The position numbers were made by a program, and so were the translations under genes. Below are positions 38,785-48,613 of a DNA stretch of 64,000 nt, one piece after another (the first letter of the stretch is position 1; each line of letters begins with the position of its first letter). The stretch comes from Inquilinus limosus DSM 16000 (GTDB lineage Bacteria > Pseudomonadota > Alphaproteobacteria > DSM-16000 > Inquilinaceae). Location of the stretch: contig NZ_AUHM01000006.1 of NCBI RefSeq assembly GCF_000423185.1, positions 186,001 to 250,000 on the forward strand. Reading direction: 5' to 3'. A model generated the notes under the pieces. It did no database searches. It was not told the DNA's origin and was given only the letters and a program-made list of their open reading frames with translations.

Positions 38785-40464
38785 TTATTCGATCGTGAAC
38801 CATTGCACTTCGACCCGGCGGTTCAGGTCGCTGTCGGCTCCCGCGGGCTCCTCCCAGCCGCGGCCCACGATCTCCACGCGCTTCACGTCGATCCCCGGAT
38901 GGCGCTTGATCAGCGCCGCCCGCACCGCCTCGGCCCGCTGCTTGGACAGGTCCATGGCCGTCAGCGCCATGCGCTGGACGAGCTGATCGCCGCCCTGGCG
39001 CCGGAACTCCGGGATGCGTGCGTTGTCGACATGGCCGCGCAGGAGCACGGTGGAACCGGGGCTGACCTGCAGGAAGGACTTGATGGTGTCGAGATAGCCC
39101 TCGTTCTCCTTCGCCTGGCCATCCAGGGCGGCGGAGTTGGGCTCGAAGAAGAAGCGGATGTCCTTGCTGAGGAGCGGGTTCTCCTCGAGCCGCTGCTGGG
39201 TCGCGGTGCGGATCGGCGCGATGGCGACCACCTGGCCCGCATAGGTCCCGTCCTTCTCGAGCCCCTGCAACGCCGTCAAGTCGACGAAGCGCTCGCCGTC
39301 CACCGGGTTGCGGATCAGGCTCCCATAGGCCAGCACCGAGGCCTGATAGATGCCGAAGAAGGAGCCGGCCGCGTCGATCGTGCCTTTGAAGAAGGCGAGG
39401 TTCTCCGGCAGGTTGGAGAGATGGACGCGCGACAGCTCGTCCCGGGCATCCGCCTCGGTCCAGCCGAAGGCGCGGGCGACGACGGCGACGTTCTGGTCCG
39501 GCTGTTCGCGCAGCTGCCGGTTGCCTTCCAGCAGGCCGTGGACGAGGCCGCGCACCATCTTCGGGTTGGCGTCCGCGAACCCCTTGTTGACCGTCAGGAT
39601 GTCGGCAACGACGAGCAGGTTGCGGTTGGAGACGAGCAGCTTCGCACGGCCCTGCGACGCCTCGATCACCTCGTCGGTGCGGGGCGTCCAGCCGACGCAG
39701 CCGTTGAGTCGGGGCTGGCTGCGGCCGAGCTCGGCCTGATAGGCGTCGCAGGCGACGAACGCGTCCTCGTAATAGACGAGGCCGATCTCCTGCGGGCCCG
39801 GCCGGGCGTCGAGATCGCGGAGGACGCGCACCGGCACGCCGGCCTCGCGGGCGAGATAGCGGATGAAGAAGTCGCTCTCGTTGAACTGGGAGGCGGCCAG
39901 CGTCCTGCCGGCGAGCTGATTGATCGAGGCGACGCCGCGATCCACCACCACCATGTCGGCGCCGCGGGAGAAGGCGATCTGCGCCGGCACGACCACCTCG
40001 AACTGCCGGCCCAGCGCGGCGAGGACGTCGGTGGTGGTCGCGGCGGCGGCGAAGCGGCCGTTGTTGAGCTTGCTCCAGCTCTCCTCCTCCGAGACGGACA
40101 GCTTCACCTGGAAGCCGTACTGGCGGGCGAAGAACGAGTTCGGATTGGGCTCAAGCCCCCCGTTGGCGACGATCAGGCCGCCATAGCCCGCATACTCGCT
40201 GATGTCGATCTCGACCACGCCGTTCTTCGGCACATAGGCCGCCGGCTGGGCCAGGGCCGGGCTGCCGGTGATCGGCTCGACCGGGTCAGGGGCATCGACC
40301 TGCGCCACCGGGGCCTGCCCGCCGCCGGTTTCCGATCCTTGCCCGCCGCCCTTGCCGAGATAGAGCCAGGCGCCGAGCCCGGCGACCGCCAGGCCGAGCA
40401 GAAGGGTCAGGATCACGCCCAGCGGCGATCCGCCGGAGCGATTATGCGGCCCTTTGTCGATCAT
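38785..40464 (-). CDS. Membrane-anchored solute-binding (NMT1/PstS-like) and OmpA-domain fusion
   Basis: Envelope protein of 559 aa. A short cytoplasmic tail is followed by one membrane span (about 15-36). A Gly/Pro/Gln-rich linker leads to a periplasmic binding-protein-like domain (about 85-410; YYEDAFVACDAYQAELG, TVNKGFADANPKMVRGLVHGL) and a C-terminal OmpA peptidoglycan-binding domain (about 430-555; LLRGHVDNA, LSKQRAEAVRAAL, NRRVEVQWF). The start is the ATG at 40464, set by an ATGA overlap with the upstream gene. It is last in the PspA/AAA operon and should be the sensor or wall anchor of that system. Family precedent exists as an uncharacterised binding-protein/OmpA class. Confidence 0.85.
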   Translation of the reverse strand: MIDKGPHNRSGGSPLGVILTLLLGLAVAGLGAWLYLGKGGGQGSETGGGQAPVAQVDAPDPVEPITGSPALAQPAAYVPKNGVVEIDISEYAGYGGLIVANGGLEPNPNSFFARQYGFQVKLSVSEEESWSKLNNGRFAAAATTTDVLAALGRQFEVVVPAQIAFSRGADMVVVDRGVASINQLAGRTLAASQFNESDFFIRYLAREAGVPVRVLRDLDARPGPQEIGLVYYEDAFVACDAYQAELGRSQPRLNGCVGWTPRTDEVIEASQGRAKLLVSNRNLLVVADILTVNKGFADANPKMVRGLVHGLLEGNRQLREQPDQNVAVVARAFGWTEADARDELSRVHLSNLPENLAFFKGTIDAAGSFFGIYQASVLAYGSLIRNPVDGERFVDLTALQGLEKDGTYAGQVVAIAPIRTATQQRLEENPLLSKDIRFFFEPNSAALDGQAKENEGYLDTIKSFLQVSPGSTVLLRGHVDNARIPEFRRQGGDQLVQRMALTAMDLSKQRAEAVRAALIKRHPGIDVKRVEIVGRGWEEPAGADSDLNRRVEVQWFTIE

Positions 40465-41315
40465 TCCCCTTCTCCTGCGTGCAAGCTTGTCCGTTGCTGC
40501 CGATGCGGCCACGTCCCGGCCGGTCCGACCGGATCGGGGGCGATGCCGTCGAGATCGGCGAAGATTTCCTGCTGGTCGTGCAGCCAGCGGCTCGATTCGT
40601 TGAGGAACGCGGTCAAGGCTGCGACGGATCGGGCGATCCCCGAGGCGTCCGAGGCCAGCAGCGCCTGCTCGCGGATGAGCGCGATCTGCTGGCGGATGCG
40701 CTCCAGCTCGGCATCCAGCACCTCCAGCCGGCGTTCCGCCTCGCCGCGCATCGCCAGGCGGTTCCTGAGCACCGCTGCCTGGCCCTCCAGCGCCTCGCGC
40801 AGCTCGTGATCGACCTCCGGCTGGGCGAGGCGCCGCTCGATGTCGTCGATCTGGCGCGAGAGGCGGGTCCCTTGGTCCCGGGTCGTGGTCTCGATCACGG
40901 AGGCCGCCGCCTGGCGGGCGGCGAGAAGCTGCAGGTGCAGTCGCACGAGCTGCCAGGTGCCGCGGATGTGCTCACCGCCGGCGCCGGCGCTCTCGAGAAC
41001 GTGCTGCAGCGCTCTGCACTGCTCCTCCAGATCGGCCTGCCGGGCCCGGCCCTTGTCGTCCAGGCGGGCGAGGACGGCATCGCGGTCGTCCTCCGCCGAC
41101 GGCAGATCCGCGGCATCGACCGTCCGCCGGAAGCGGGGGCTGCTGGCCACCATCCCGGCAACTGCCGCCGTCAGCCCGCCGCCGATCAGGTAGAACGCCG
41201 GATCGATGAAGGCGCCGAGCAGGCCGGAGGCGAGGATGGCGAACCAGGCGGGCGGCACCGGCATGCCGAAAGGGCGGGCGTTGAAGGCCCGCCATAGGTA
41301 GCTAGGCCAGCGCAC
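40461..41315 (-). CDS. Hypothetical membrane-anchored coiled-coil protein
   Basis: Unrecognised 284-aa protein. One or two hydrophobic segments lie near the N-terminus (AWFAILASGLLGAFIDPAFY, IGGGLTAAVAGMVAS), and about 170 residues of charged heptad-like helices follow (about 75-240), rich in Glu, Arg, Leu and Ala. It overlaps the AAA gene by 14 bases and the fusion gene by 4, so all are translated together. It probably links the cytoplasmic PspA/AAA pair to the membrane; this is inference. Confidence 0.75.
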   Translation of the reverse strand: MRWPSYLWRAFNARPFGMPVPPAWFAILASGLLGAFIDPAFYLIGGGLTAAVAGMVASSPRFRRTVDAADLPSAEDDRDAVLARLDDKGRARQADLEEQCRALQHVLESAGAGGEHIRGTWQLVRLHLQLLAARQAAASVIETTTRDQGTRLSRQIDDIERRLAQPEVDHELREALEGQAAVLRNRLAMRGEAERRLEVLDAELERIRQQIALIREQALLASDASGIARSVAALTAFLNESSRWLHDQQEIFADLDGIAPDPVGPAGTWPHRQQRTSLHAGEGE

Positions 41316-42969
41316 TCCGGCCTCCGTCGTCGGCGAAGTGACGTAGCGAAGGCGGCACGAAGGCCAGGTCGGTCGCCTCGCGGATCGCCAGCTGCATCTG
41401 GAAGCGCAGCACGTCCTCGGGGACGGGGGGCTGATAGCCCTCCAGGCAGGCCGCGATGGCTTCGGCCGGCCCGAGAGACTGCGTCCGCGCCAAGCGATAC
41501 GCCTTCACCGCGATGGCCTCCGCGGCGCCCGGCGTCAGCAGCAGCGGCAGCTTGCCGGTGAGCCGCAGCAGATCCTCCCGGGTGATCGCGAGCCCGATGC
41601 GGCGGCACAGCGCCGTGAGCAGCGAGGCCGTCTCCGCCTCGGCGGTCGTCGGCAGGAGGGGGATCTTGACGTCGACGCGGCCGGGGCGCTTGAGATCGAT
41701 CTCGATGAGGTCGGGGCGGGAGGAGGCCAGGATCCACATCACCCGTCCGCGCGTGTCGGCGTCGCCCATCTCCTGCGCGATCATCGCGTAGAGGCGGCCC
41801 GAGAGGCCGCTGTCCCCGCTGCCGGCGTCGCGCCGGCCCAGCGCCTGGTCGGCCTCGTCGACGAAGACCATGCACCGGCCGAGCGCCCGCACCAGCCGGA
41901 TGATCTTCTCGAGATTGCCCTCGCTGGAGCCGACCCAGCGGTCGCGGAAGTTCTTGAGCTTCACCACCGGCACGCCGGCTTCGCCCGCCAGGCATTCGAC
42001 GAGGAAGGTCTTGCCGGTGCCGACCGGCCCGCAGACGAGATAGCCCTTGGGCAGGGCCTTCAGGTCGCCGGCCTGCCACAGGGATACGTCCTGGCGCAGC
42101 CAGGTCTTGAGCGCTTCCGAGCCTTCGAAATCGTCGAGCGTGCGGCGCGGCTCGATGAATTCGACCAGGCCGGCGCTTTCCTGCTCCACGATCTGCTTCT
42201 TGATCTCGACCAGGTCGGCGGTCTCGATGGGCCGGCGTTGATGGGCGCGGCGCTTGGACAGGGTCTCCACCGCCGTGACGGTGACGCCCGTGAGGGAGGC
42301 TGCCAGCGTCTCGTCATCGGAGGGGCCGAAGGCCTGCGGATGGGCCCGCCGCAGCAGGCCGAGCGCGGTGCGCAGGGCCTCCTTCGACGGCAACGGAACG
42401 CGGATGGAGGCCGCCCGCGGGTTGAATGTCACCGAGGGGTGCAGGTCGTTGAGATTGTCGGCGATGAGCAGGCTGGTGAAGGGCAGGTCGCAGAACGGCG
42501 CCTCGCCGGCCCAGTCGCGCAGCAGGCTGGCGAGCCCGCCGAGATCGTGCCCCCACAGGCCCGATGCCGGCAGGATCTCGTCCGCGCCGCGCAGGATGCA
42601 GGCGACGTGCAGCGGCTCTCCCTGGCGCAGCGTCCGGAGATTGGCGAGGTAGCGCACATAATTGCCGACCAGCTCCACCGCGGGCAAGGGCTGGCGGATG
42701 GTCGGCGTGAGCCGCTTGGCGCCGCCCCAGCCCTCCAGGTGCTCCGTGCCGCGCTCCACCCGCAGCCCGTTGCCGAGGTCGTAGGAGAAGACCACCTGGA
42801 AGCCGGAAAGCAGCTCCGTCTCGAGATAGCGCGCCAGGTTGACCAGCCCGCCCTTCACCGGGATCCGGTCGTGCACATTGCCGTAGAGGATGAACTGGCC
42901 CTGGGCGCCGCTTTCGTAGGCCAGGGCGATCTCGGCGGCCCAGTCGGGCGCTTCGGGCGACAGCGGCAT
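41302..42969 (-). CDS. AAA-family ATPase of the classic clade
   Basis: ATPase of 555 aa. A long N-terminal domain (about 1-280, containing QFILYGNVHDRIPV) precedes the AAA module: Walker A GPVGTGKT at 314-321, a pore-loop-like WVGSSEGN at 345-352, Walker B MVFVDEAD at 367-374, and a second region of homology reading SSRPDLIEIDLKRPGRVD. That last motif is the hallmark of the Vps4/FtsH/Cdc48 clade. It is coupled to the PspA gene by a one-base TGATG overlap. By analogy to Vps4 and ESCRT-III it may remodel PspA polymers; this is a hypothesis. Confidence 0.88.
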   Translation of the reverse strand: MPLSPEAPDWAAEIALAYESGAQGQFILYGNVHDRIPVKGGLVNLARYLETELLSGFQVVFSYDLGNGLRVERGTEHLEGWGGAKRLTPTIRQPLPAVELVGNYVRYLANLRTLRQGEPLHVACILRGADEILPASGLWGHDLGGLASLLRDWAGEAPFCDLPFTSLLIADNLNDLHPSVTFNPRAASIRVPLPSKEALRTALGLLRRAHPQAFGPSDDETLAASLTGVTVTAVETLSKRRAHQRRPIETADLVEIKKQIVEQESAGLVEFIEPRRTLDDFEGSEALKTWLRQDVSLWQAGDLKALPKGYLVCGPVGTGKTFLVECLAGEAGVPVVKLKNFRDRWVGSSEGNLEKIIRLVRALGRCMVFVDEADQALGRRDAGSGDSGLSGRLYAMIAQEMGDADTRGRVMWILASSRPDLIEIDLKRPGRVDVKIPLLPTTAEAETASLLTALCRRIGLAITREDLLRLTGKLPLLLTPGAAEAIAVKAYRLARTQSLGPAEAIAACLEGYQPPVPEDVLRFQMQLAIREATDLAFVPPSLRHFADDGGRSALA

Positions 42970-43733
42970 CAGGCCTGCTCCGCCGAGCCCTTCTCCGGCG
43001 TCGCCACTCCCATGGTGCGCGTGCCGGCCGGTGCCGCCGCCGCTCGGTCGGTGTCGAGCGTGATGCCTTCCCGCGCGGTGAAATCCGCCAGCGCCTGCTC
43101 GGCCAGGGCGTTCATCTCCGCTTCCTTGACGTTGACCTCGGTCATGTCGATGGCGTCCTTGGCCACGCGCGCGCGGCCGGCGGCCTTCTGGCGCTCCTCC
43201 TCCACCATCTCGTGCAGCCGGTTCAGGGTATCGCCGCTGCCGCCGATCTCGCTGATCATGCCGGCGGCCATCTCGTGCATCTCGGCCATCGCCTTGTTCA
43301 TGCGCATGTCGGCGATGGCGCCGCGCAGGCCCTCGATCTTGGCGCGGGCATTCGCGACCGCGACGTCGCGCGCCTTCAGCATGTTCTGATAGGTCTCCTC
43401 GGCCTGGGCGAGCTGCCGCCGGTTCTCCTCCAGCTCGCGCTCGACCGTCTGCAGGCGCAGGGCGTACTGGCCGGCCGCCGACCGGTTGCCGGCCTTCAGA
43501 TGGGCGGACGCCTTCGCGCGCAGCTCGCGTTCATCGGCCTCGAGCTTCCGCACCTGGCCCATGAGCCGCTCGGCAAGGCCGGCATGGGATGCCAGCCCCT
43601 GGTTGAAGTTGCCGATCTGCTCGCGCAGGTTCTCCTTCTCCAGCTCCAGCAGGGCCTCGGGATTCTGACGCTCGACGCTGCCGATGAAGACATTCAGGAA
43701 GGCTTTGAACAGATTGACTATGCGCCCGAACAT
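42969..43733 (-). CDS. PspA/IM30-family membrane-remodelling protein
   Basis: Coiled-coil protein of 254 aa. The amphipathic N-terminus MFGRIVNLFKAFLNVFI is the membrane-binding helix of the family, followed by the hairpin of long helices (about 25-200) and a disordered, Ala-rich C-terminus. PspA/IM30 are structural homologues of ESCRT-III and protect the inner membrane under stress. No pspF, pspB or pspC is nearby. It is first of a four-gene operon with an AAA ATPase, a coiled-coil membrane protein and a binding-protein/OmpA fusion. Confidence 0.88.
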   Translation of the reverse strand: MFGRIVNLFKAFLNVFIGSVERQNPEALLELEKENLREQIGNFNQGLASHAGLAERLMGQVRKLEADERELRAKASAHLKAGNRSAAGQYALRLQTVERELEENRRQLAQAEETYQNMLKARDVAVANARAKIEGLRGAIADMRMNKAMAEMHEMAAGMISEIGGSGDTLNRLHEMVEEERQKAAGRARVAKDAIDMTEVNVKEAEMNALAEQALADFTAREGITLDTDRAAAAPAGTRTMGVATPEKGSAEQA

Positions 43734-43919
43734 GAACTTCCCCCTCCGAAACGCGCGCCGGACTCTCTGACGGGCTCTTCTCCAGTCCCACGGAATCCCG
43801 GCCGGCCTGTGACCTTATGACGATGCGCTCAATTTAGGGCGACTTTCTGGTCTGGTCGTCGCGAGCTGTCAATTCGACGGCAGGCGACACGGCCGGGGAT
43901 ATGGAGCGGACGCGGCAAA

Positions 43920-43943
43920 GCGGGCCGCCGGCCGGCGGCCCGC
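43920..43943. terminator. Perfect 24-bp GC palindrome, candidate terminator
   Basis: The sequence from gcgggccgcc to ggcggcccgc at these positions is its own reverse complement and lies 33 bases after the dienelactone hydrolase stop (minus strand). A short TTT follows on that strand. The remainder of the 243-bp gap to the PspA gene shows no further feature. Confidence 0.5.
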
Positions 43944-43976
43944 GACGGGTAAGCCGATGTCGGCGGGCGCGAAGCC

Positions 43977-44864
43977 CTAAGCGAGGTAGCGCTTGAACCA
44001 GCCGATCGTCCGGTCCCAGGCCAGCTTGGCGGCAGCCTCGTCGTAGCGGGGCGTCGAGTCGTTGTGGAAGCCGTGACTGGTGCCGGGATAGATGTAGGCC
44101 TCGTAGGTCTTGTTCGCCGCCTTGAGCGCGGCCTCGTAGGCGGGCCAGCCTGCATTGATGTTGGGATCCGTCTCGGCATAGTGCAGCAGCAGCGGCGCCT
44201 TGATGCGCGGCACGTCCTCCGGCTTCGCCTGCCGGCCGTAGAAGGGCACGGCGGCGGCCAGCTCCGGATAGGCGACGGCCGCGGCATTGGCGACGCCGCC
44301 GCCATAGCAGAAGCCGGTGATGCCGACCTTTCCGGTCGTCAGCTCGCTCTGCATCAGGAACTCGACCGCGGCGAAGAAGTCGTTCATCAGCTTGGTCGGA
44401 TCGACCTTCTGCTGCAGCTCGCGGCCCTTGTCGTCGTTGCCGGGATATCCGCCGACCGAGGTCAGGCCGTCGGGGGCGAGGGCGACGAAGCCGGCCTTGG
44501 CCACGCGCCGCGCCACATCCTCGATATAGGGGTTCAGACCCCGGTTCTCGTGGACGACGACCACGCCGGGCACCCGGCCGGCGGCCTTGGCGGGGCGGAC
44601 CAGATAGCCGCGGACCTCGCCGTTGCCCTTGGGCGACGGATAGGTGATGTATTCCGGGACGATGTCGGGGTCGGTGAACTCGACCTGCTGCGCCAGCGCG
44701 TAGTTCGGGCTCAGCGACGCCAGGATGGCCGCGGCGCTCAGCCCGGCGACGGCGAATGTGCCGGCGCGGTCGAGGAACTCGCGCTTCGTGATCCTGCCGT
44801 GGACGTAATAGTCGTAGAGTTCGAGCAGCTCGGGCTGGAAGTCCTTGGCCGTGAGACGGGTCAT
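43977..44864 (-). CDS. Dienelactone hydrolase family protein
   Basis: Alpha/beta hydrolase of 295 aa. The catalytic triad is C176 (GFCYGGG), D223 (AETDPN) and H254 (GTSHGF). The N-terminus has a Tat-like segment, [10 protein letters not shown], with KR rather than RR, followed by a hydrophobic stretch to ALAQQ, so it is probably exported. The ATG at 44864 with GGAGAGGAG upstream is preferred over the start seven codons earlier at 44885. It is a single gene between the PspA operon and the second peptide-type importer. Substrate unknown. Confidence 0.87.
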   Translation of the reverse strand: MTRLTAKDFQPELLELYDYYVHGRITKREFLDRAGTFAVAGLSAAAILASLSPNYALAQQVEFTDPDIVPEYITYPSPKGNGEVRGYLVRPAKAAGRVPGVVVVHENRGLNPYIEDVARRVAKAGFVALAPDGLTSVGGYPGNDDKGRELQQKVDPTKLMNDFFAAVEFLMQSELTTGKVGITGFCYGGGVANAAAVAYPELAAAVPFYGRQAKPEDVPRIKAPLLLHYAETDPNINAGWPAYEAALKAANKTYEAYIYPGTSHGFHNDSTPRYDEAAAKLAWDRTIGWFKRYLA

Positions 44865-44984
44865 GGGGCGCTCCTCTCCGTGCAAGCCGCGACTCCGGAC
44901 GCGGCGATACCGCCCCTCACGTTCGTTCCGAGCAGAACCGTCGGTTACACGGCCGAGATATCGGCCGATGTCTTGTCGGCGCGG

Positions 44985-46628
44985 TCAGGCCGCGGAGACG
45001 GCGCGGGTGTCGACCTCGTCCAGCCAGCCGGTGCGCAGCTCGGGCACGGAGGCGAGCAGGAGGCGGGTATAGGCCGCCTGCGGAGCGCGCAGCAGCTGCT
45101 CCGTCGGCCCCGCCTCGACGGTCCGGCCCTGGCGCAGCACCAGCACCTCGTGGCTGATCGAGCGGACCACGCCGAGATCGTGGCTGATGAACATCAGGGC
45201 CACGCCGAGCTCCCGTTGCAGCTCCGTCAGCAGGTCCAGCACCGCCTCGCCGACCACGGTGTCGAGGGCGGAGGTGACCTCGTCGCACAGGATCAGCTCG
45301 GGGTCGGCCGCCAGCGCCCGGGCCAAGTTCACGCGCTGCTTCTGCCCGCCGGACAGCTCGCCCGGCAGGCGGTCGGCGACCGCGGCGGGCAGGCGCACGA
45401 GGTCGAGCAGGCGGTACAGCCGCTGCCGGCGCTGCCGGTCGCCCTGGCCGTGATAGAAGGCCAGCGGCCGGGCGATGATCTGCTCGACGGTCCGGGCCGG
45501 GTTCAGCGCCGTGTCGGCGTTCTGGAACACGATCTGGATGCGGCGAAGCTGGTCGCGGCTGCGGCCGCCCAGCGCCGCCGGCAGCTCTTCGCCGTCCAGC
45601 AGGATGCGGCCGCGCGCCGCCGGCAGGATGCCCGCGATCACCCGCGCCAGGGTGCTCTTGCCGCTGCCGGATTCGCCGATCACGCCCAAGGTGCGGCCGC
45701 GCCGGATCGAGAGGTCGATGTCCTGCAGAGCCGTGACCGGCGGCAGGGCGCCGGGCCGCACCGCGCCGAAGCCGGCGAGCAGCCCTTCGACCCGCAGCAG
45801 CGGGGCCGCCTCGGCCTGTGCCGCCTCGCCGATGGTTCGCCGCGCCGGCGTGGCGGCGGCGATCAGCTGGCGGGTGTAGCCGTCCTCCGGCGCCGTCACC
45901 AGCCGCTCGGTCGGTCCCGTCTCCTGCAGCCGGCCTTGGCGCAGCACCGCGATCCGGTCGGCGATCTGGGCGACGACGGCGAGGTCGTGCGAGACGTAGA
46001 TGCCGGTCGTCTTCCGGGTGCGGACCACGGATTTGAAGGCGCGCAGCACCTCGATCTGGGTGGTGACGTCCAGCGCCGTGGTCGGCTCGTCGAAGATCAC
46101 CAGCTCGGGGTCGTTGATCAGCGCCATGGCGGCCATCAGGCGCTGCAGCTGCCCGCCCGAGACCTGGTGCGGATAGCAGTCGCCGATGCCGTCGGGGTCG
46201 GGCAGGGCCAGCTCACGGAACAGCTGGCAGGCCTTCCGGCGCGCCGCCTCGGCGGTCATGGTGCCGTGGATCAGCACGCTCTCGATCACCTGCGCCATGA
46301 TGCGGCGCGACGGGTTGAACGCCGCCGCCGCGCTCTGGGCGATATAGGCGATCTGGCGGCCTCGCAGGCCGCGCAGGGTCTTGCGGTCGAGCGCCAGGAT
46401 CTCGCGGCCGAAGACGTTGACCGAGCCGCCGACGATGCGGCAGCCGGCCCGGCAATAGCCCATCGTCGCCAGCGCGATCGTGGTCTTGCCGGATCCGGAC
46501 TCGCCGATCAGCGCCATCACCTCGCCCTGGCGGATGGTGAAGCCGATATCGTCGACGATCACCGCCTCGCCGCCCTCCTCGGTGCGGGCCGTGACGCGCA
46601 GCCCGGAGACCTCGACCGTCGCGGTCAT
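44985..46628 (-). CDS. Peptide/nickel-type ABC transporter, fused dual ATP-binding protein
   Basis: DppD and DppF equivalents in one 547-aa chain. The first domain has [21 protein letters not shown] and [12 protein letters not shown]. The second domain has [24 protein letters not shown] and [12 protein letters not shown]. Each ATPase ends with the oligopeptide-family tail (GYTRQL, AYTRLL). It starts 1 base after the permease stop and is the last gene of the importer operon 44985-50227. It resembles the fused ATPase at 9186-10808 in layout but differs throughout in sequence. Confidence 0.93.
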   Translation of the reverse strand: MTATVEVSGLRVTARTEEGGEAVIVDDIGFTIRQGEVMALIGESGSGKTTIALATMGYCRAGCRIVGGSVNVFGREILALDRKTLRGLRGRQIAYIAQSAAAAFNPSRRIMAQVIESVLIHGTMTAEAARRKACQLFRELALPDPDGIGDCYPHQVSGGQLQRLMAAMALINDPELVIFDEPTTALDVTTQIEVLRAFKSVVRTRKTTGIYVSHDLAVVAQIADRIAVLRQGRLQETGPTERLVTAPEDGYTRQLIAAATPARRTIGEAAQAEAAPLLRVEGLLAGFGAVRPGALPPVTALQDIDLSIRRGRTLGVIGESGSGKSTLARVIAGILPAARGRILLDGEELPAALGGRSRDQLRRIQIVFQNADTALNPARTVEQIIARPLAFYHGQGDRQRRQRLYRLLDLVRLPAAVADRLPGELSGGQKQRVNLARALAADPELILCDEVTSALDTVVGEAVLDLLTELQRELGVALMFISHDLGVVRSISHEVLVLRQGRTVEAGPTEQLLRAPQAAYTRLLLASVPELRTGWLDEVDTRAVSAA

Positions 46629-46629
46629 C

Positions 46630-47493
46630 TCAATGCCCTCCCGCGTCCCGGCGGCGGCCGGGCAGGCTGTCGATCAGCAGGTTGACGCCGATGGTCAGCA
46701 TGGCGATGGCCAGCGCAGGCATGATCACGGCGGGCGCGCCCTCGCTCAGCCCCGAGATGTTCTCGCGCACCAGCGACCCCCAATCGGCGTTCGGCGGCTG
46801 CACGCCGAGGCCCAGGAAGCTGAGGCTGCTCAGCAGCAGCACGACGAAGACGAAGCGCAGGCCGAAATCCGCCAGGATCGGCCCGACCATGTTCGGCAGC
46901 ACCTCCTGCAGCATGATGTATCCGGTGCGCTCGCCGCGGGCGCGGGCGGCCAGCACGAAATCCTCCGCCGCGATGTTGACGCCGAGCGCCCGGGTGATGC
47001 GGAAGCAGCCTGGCAGGTAGATGAAGGCCAGCGTCAGCACCAGGATCGGGGTGGAGGAGCCGAGCCCGGCCACCAGCACCAGCGCCAGCATCTTGCTCGG
47101 GATCGAGGTCAGGGCGTCGAGCGTCCGGCTGAGAATGGCGTCGGGCCAGCCGCCGACGGCGGCGGCGAACAGACCCAGGCACACGCCGGCGCCGCAGGCC
47201 AGGAGGGTGGCGAGACCGGCGATACCGACGGTGTAGCGGGCGCCGAGCAGCACGCGGCTCAGCATGTCGCGGCCGAGATAGTCGGTGCCCAGCGGGAAGG
47301 CGGTGCTGATCGGCTTGAACACCTCGTAGTCGACCACCGTCCCGGCATCGTAGGGCGCGAAGACCGAGCCGAAGGCGGCGACGGCGATGCAGGCCAGCAC
47401 GATCGCGGCGCCGATCGCGCCGGAAGCGGACAGCCGCAGCCGGCACGGCTTGCGCCGGGGGAGGTCGATATCGTCGATGGCGGGCTGGGTCAT
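46630..47493 (-). CDS. Peptide-type ABC transporter permease (DppC type)
   Basis: Membrane permease of 287 aa. It has a single N-terminal span after a basic tail, the KPISTAFPLGTDYLGRDMLSR-like periplasmic segment of the DppC family, and an EAA loop ARGERTGYIMLQEVLPN. It overlaps the upstream permease by 4 bases (ATGA). Confidence 0.92.
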   Translation of the reverse strand: MTQPAIDDIDLPRRKPCRLRLSASGAIGAAIVLACIAVAAFGSVFAPYDAGTVVDYEVFKPISTAFPLGTDYLGRDMLSRVLLGARYTVGIAGLATLLACGAGVCLGLFAAAVGGWPDAILSRTLDALTSIPSKMLALVLVAGLGSSTPILVLTLAFIYLPGCFRITRALGVNIAAEDFVLAARARGERTGYIMLQEVLPNMVGPILADFGLRFVFVVLLLSSLSFLGLGVQPPNADWGSLVRENISGLSEGAPAVIMPALAIAMLTIGVNLLIDSLPGRRRDAGGH

Positions 47494-48446
47494 CGGCGGC
47501 GCAGCTTCGGGTTGGACAGGATCGCCGCGATGTCGGCCGCGGTGACCAGCAGCAGGTAGACGGCGCAGAACACCATGGCGCAGGACTGCACCACCGGCAT
47601 GTCGCGCATGGCGACGCTGTCGACCATCAGCTTGGCGATGCCCGGATAGTTGAAGATGGTCTCGACGATGATCACGCCGCCCAGCAGGTACGACAGGCTG
47701 AGCGCCACGGCGTTGGCGATCGCGCCGACCGCGTTGGGCAGGGCGTGACGCAGCACGATGCGCGCCGGGCTGGCGCCTTTCAGCGCCGCCATCTCGACAT
47801 AGGGCGACCGCAGCGTCTCGATCACCGCGGCGCGGGTCATCCGCGCCATCTGCGCCGTCACCACGAAGGTCAGGCTCAGCACCGGCATGGCCACGGCGCG
47901 CAGGAACTGCAGCGGCGAGGCATGGGCCGGGACGAAGGACAGCGCCGGCAGCCAGTGCAGATGGACCGCGAAGACCAGCACCGCCAGGGTGGCGACCAGG
48001 AACTCCGGCACCGCCACGACCGAGATGGTGGCGGTGGCCACCGCCCGGTCGTAGAGCGAGCCGCGCCAGACGGCGGAGGTGATGCCGATGGCGAGCGCCA
48101 GCGGCACGGCGACGGCCGCGACGATGGCGGCCAGCAGCAGCGAGCTGGCGAGGCGGGTGCCGATCAGGGGCCCGATCGGCTGGCGGCTGACCAGCGACAC
48201 GCCGGGATCGCCGGTCAGCATCCCGCCGAGCCAGTGCAGGAAGCGCTGCGTCGCCGGCTGATCGAGGCCCAGCGCTGTGCGCAAGCCCGCCACCGCCTCC
48301 GGCGTCGCGCTCTGGCCCAGGATCGCCTGCGCCACGTCGCCCGGCAGCAGCTGGGTGGCGACGAACACCACCACGGCGACGAACAGCAGGGTCAGCGCCG
48401 CGACGACCAGCCGTCCTCCGATCAGCTTCGCGATCTGCGCGTTCAT
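47490..48446 (-). CDS. Peptide-type ABC transporter permease (DppB type)
   Basis: Membrane permease of 318 aa. The EAA loop is ALKGASPARIVLRHALPNAV, and the N-terminal span is followed by the family's LPGDVAQAILGQSATPEAV region. It lies 167 bases after the binding-protein gene; that gap holds an 84-bp palindromic repeat that may lower expression of the downstream genes relative to the binding protein. Confidence 0.92.
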   Translation of the reverse strand: MNAQIAKLIGGRLVVAALTLLFVAVVVFVATQLLPGDVAQAILGQSATPEAVAGLRTALGLDQPATQRFLHWLGGMLTGDPGVSLVSRQPIGPLIGTRLASSLLLAAIVAAVAVPLALAIGITSAVWRGSLYDRAVATATISVVAVPEFLVATLAVLVFAVHLHWLPALSFVPAHASPLQFLRAVAMPVLSLTFVVTAQMARMTRAAVIETLRSPYVEMAALKGASPARIVLRHALPNAVGAIANAVALSLSYLLGGVIIVETIFNYPGIAKLMVDSVAMRDMPVVQSCAMVFCAVYLLLVTAADIAAILSNPKLRRR

Positions 48447-48489
48447 CGGATCATTCCAAACATCGCCGACCGGAATTCACGGTCCTCAT

Positions 48490-48573
48490 CGTCATGGCGA
48501 ACCCCGAAGGGGCGTGGCCATCCAGCGGCACCGGCCCCTGGATCGCCGCGGCGCTCCGCGCCTCGCGATGACG
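48490..48573. repeat. 84-bp palindromic repeat, copy 3
   Basis: Bounded by cgtcatggcga and cctcgcgatgacg with inner tggccatccag/ctggatcgcc arms, exactly 84 bp. It lies within an operon, between the binding-protein gene and the permease genes. Confidence 0.92.
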
Positions 48574-48613
48574 ATTGTGAGAAAGGCAAGAAGCGGCTTT
48601 CACGAGACTGGGA

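Noticed and set aside
44064-46685. 873-residue open frame on the plus strand
   Set aside because: Antisense to the dienelactone hydrolase and the ABC ATPase, which have complete motifs on the other strand.
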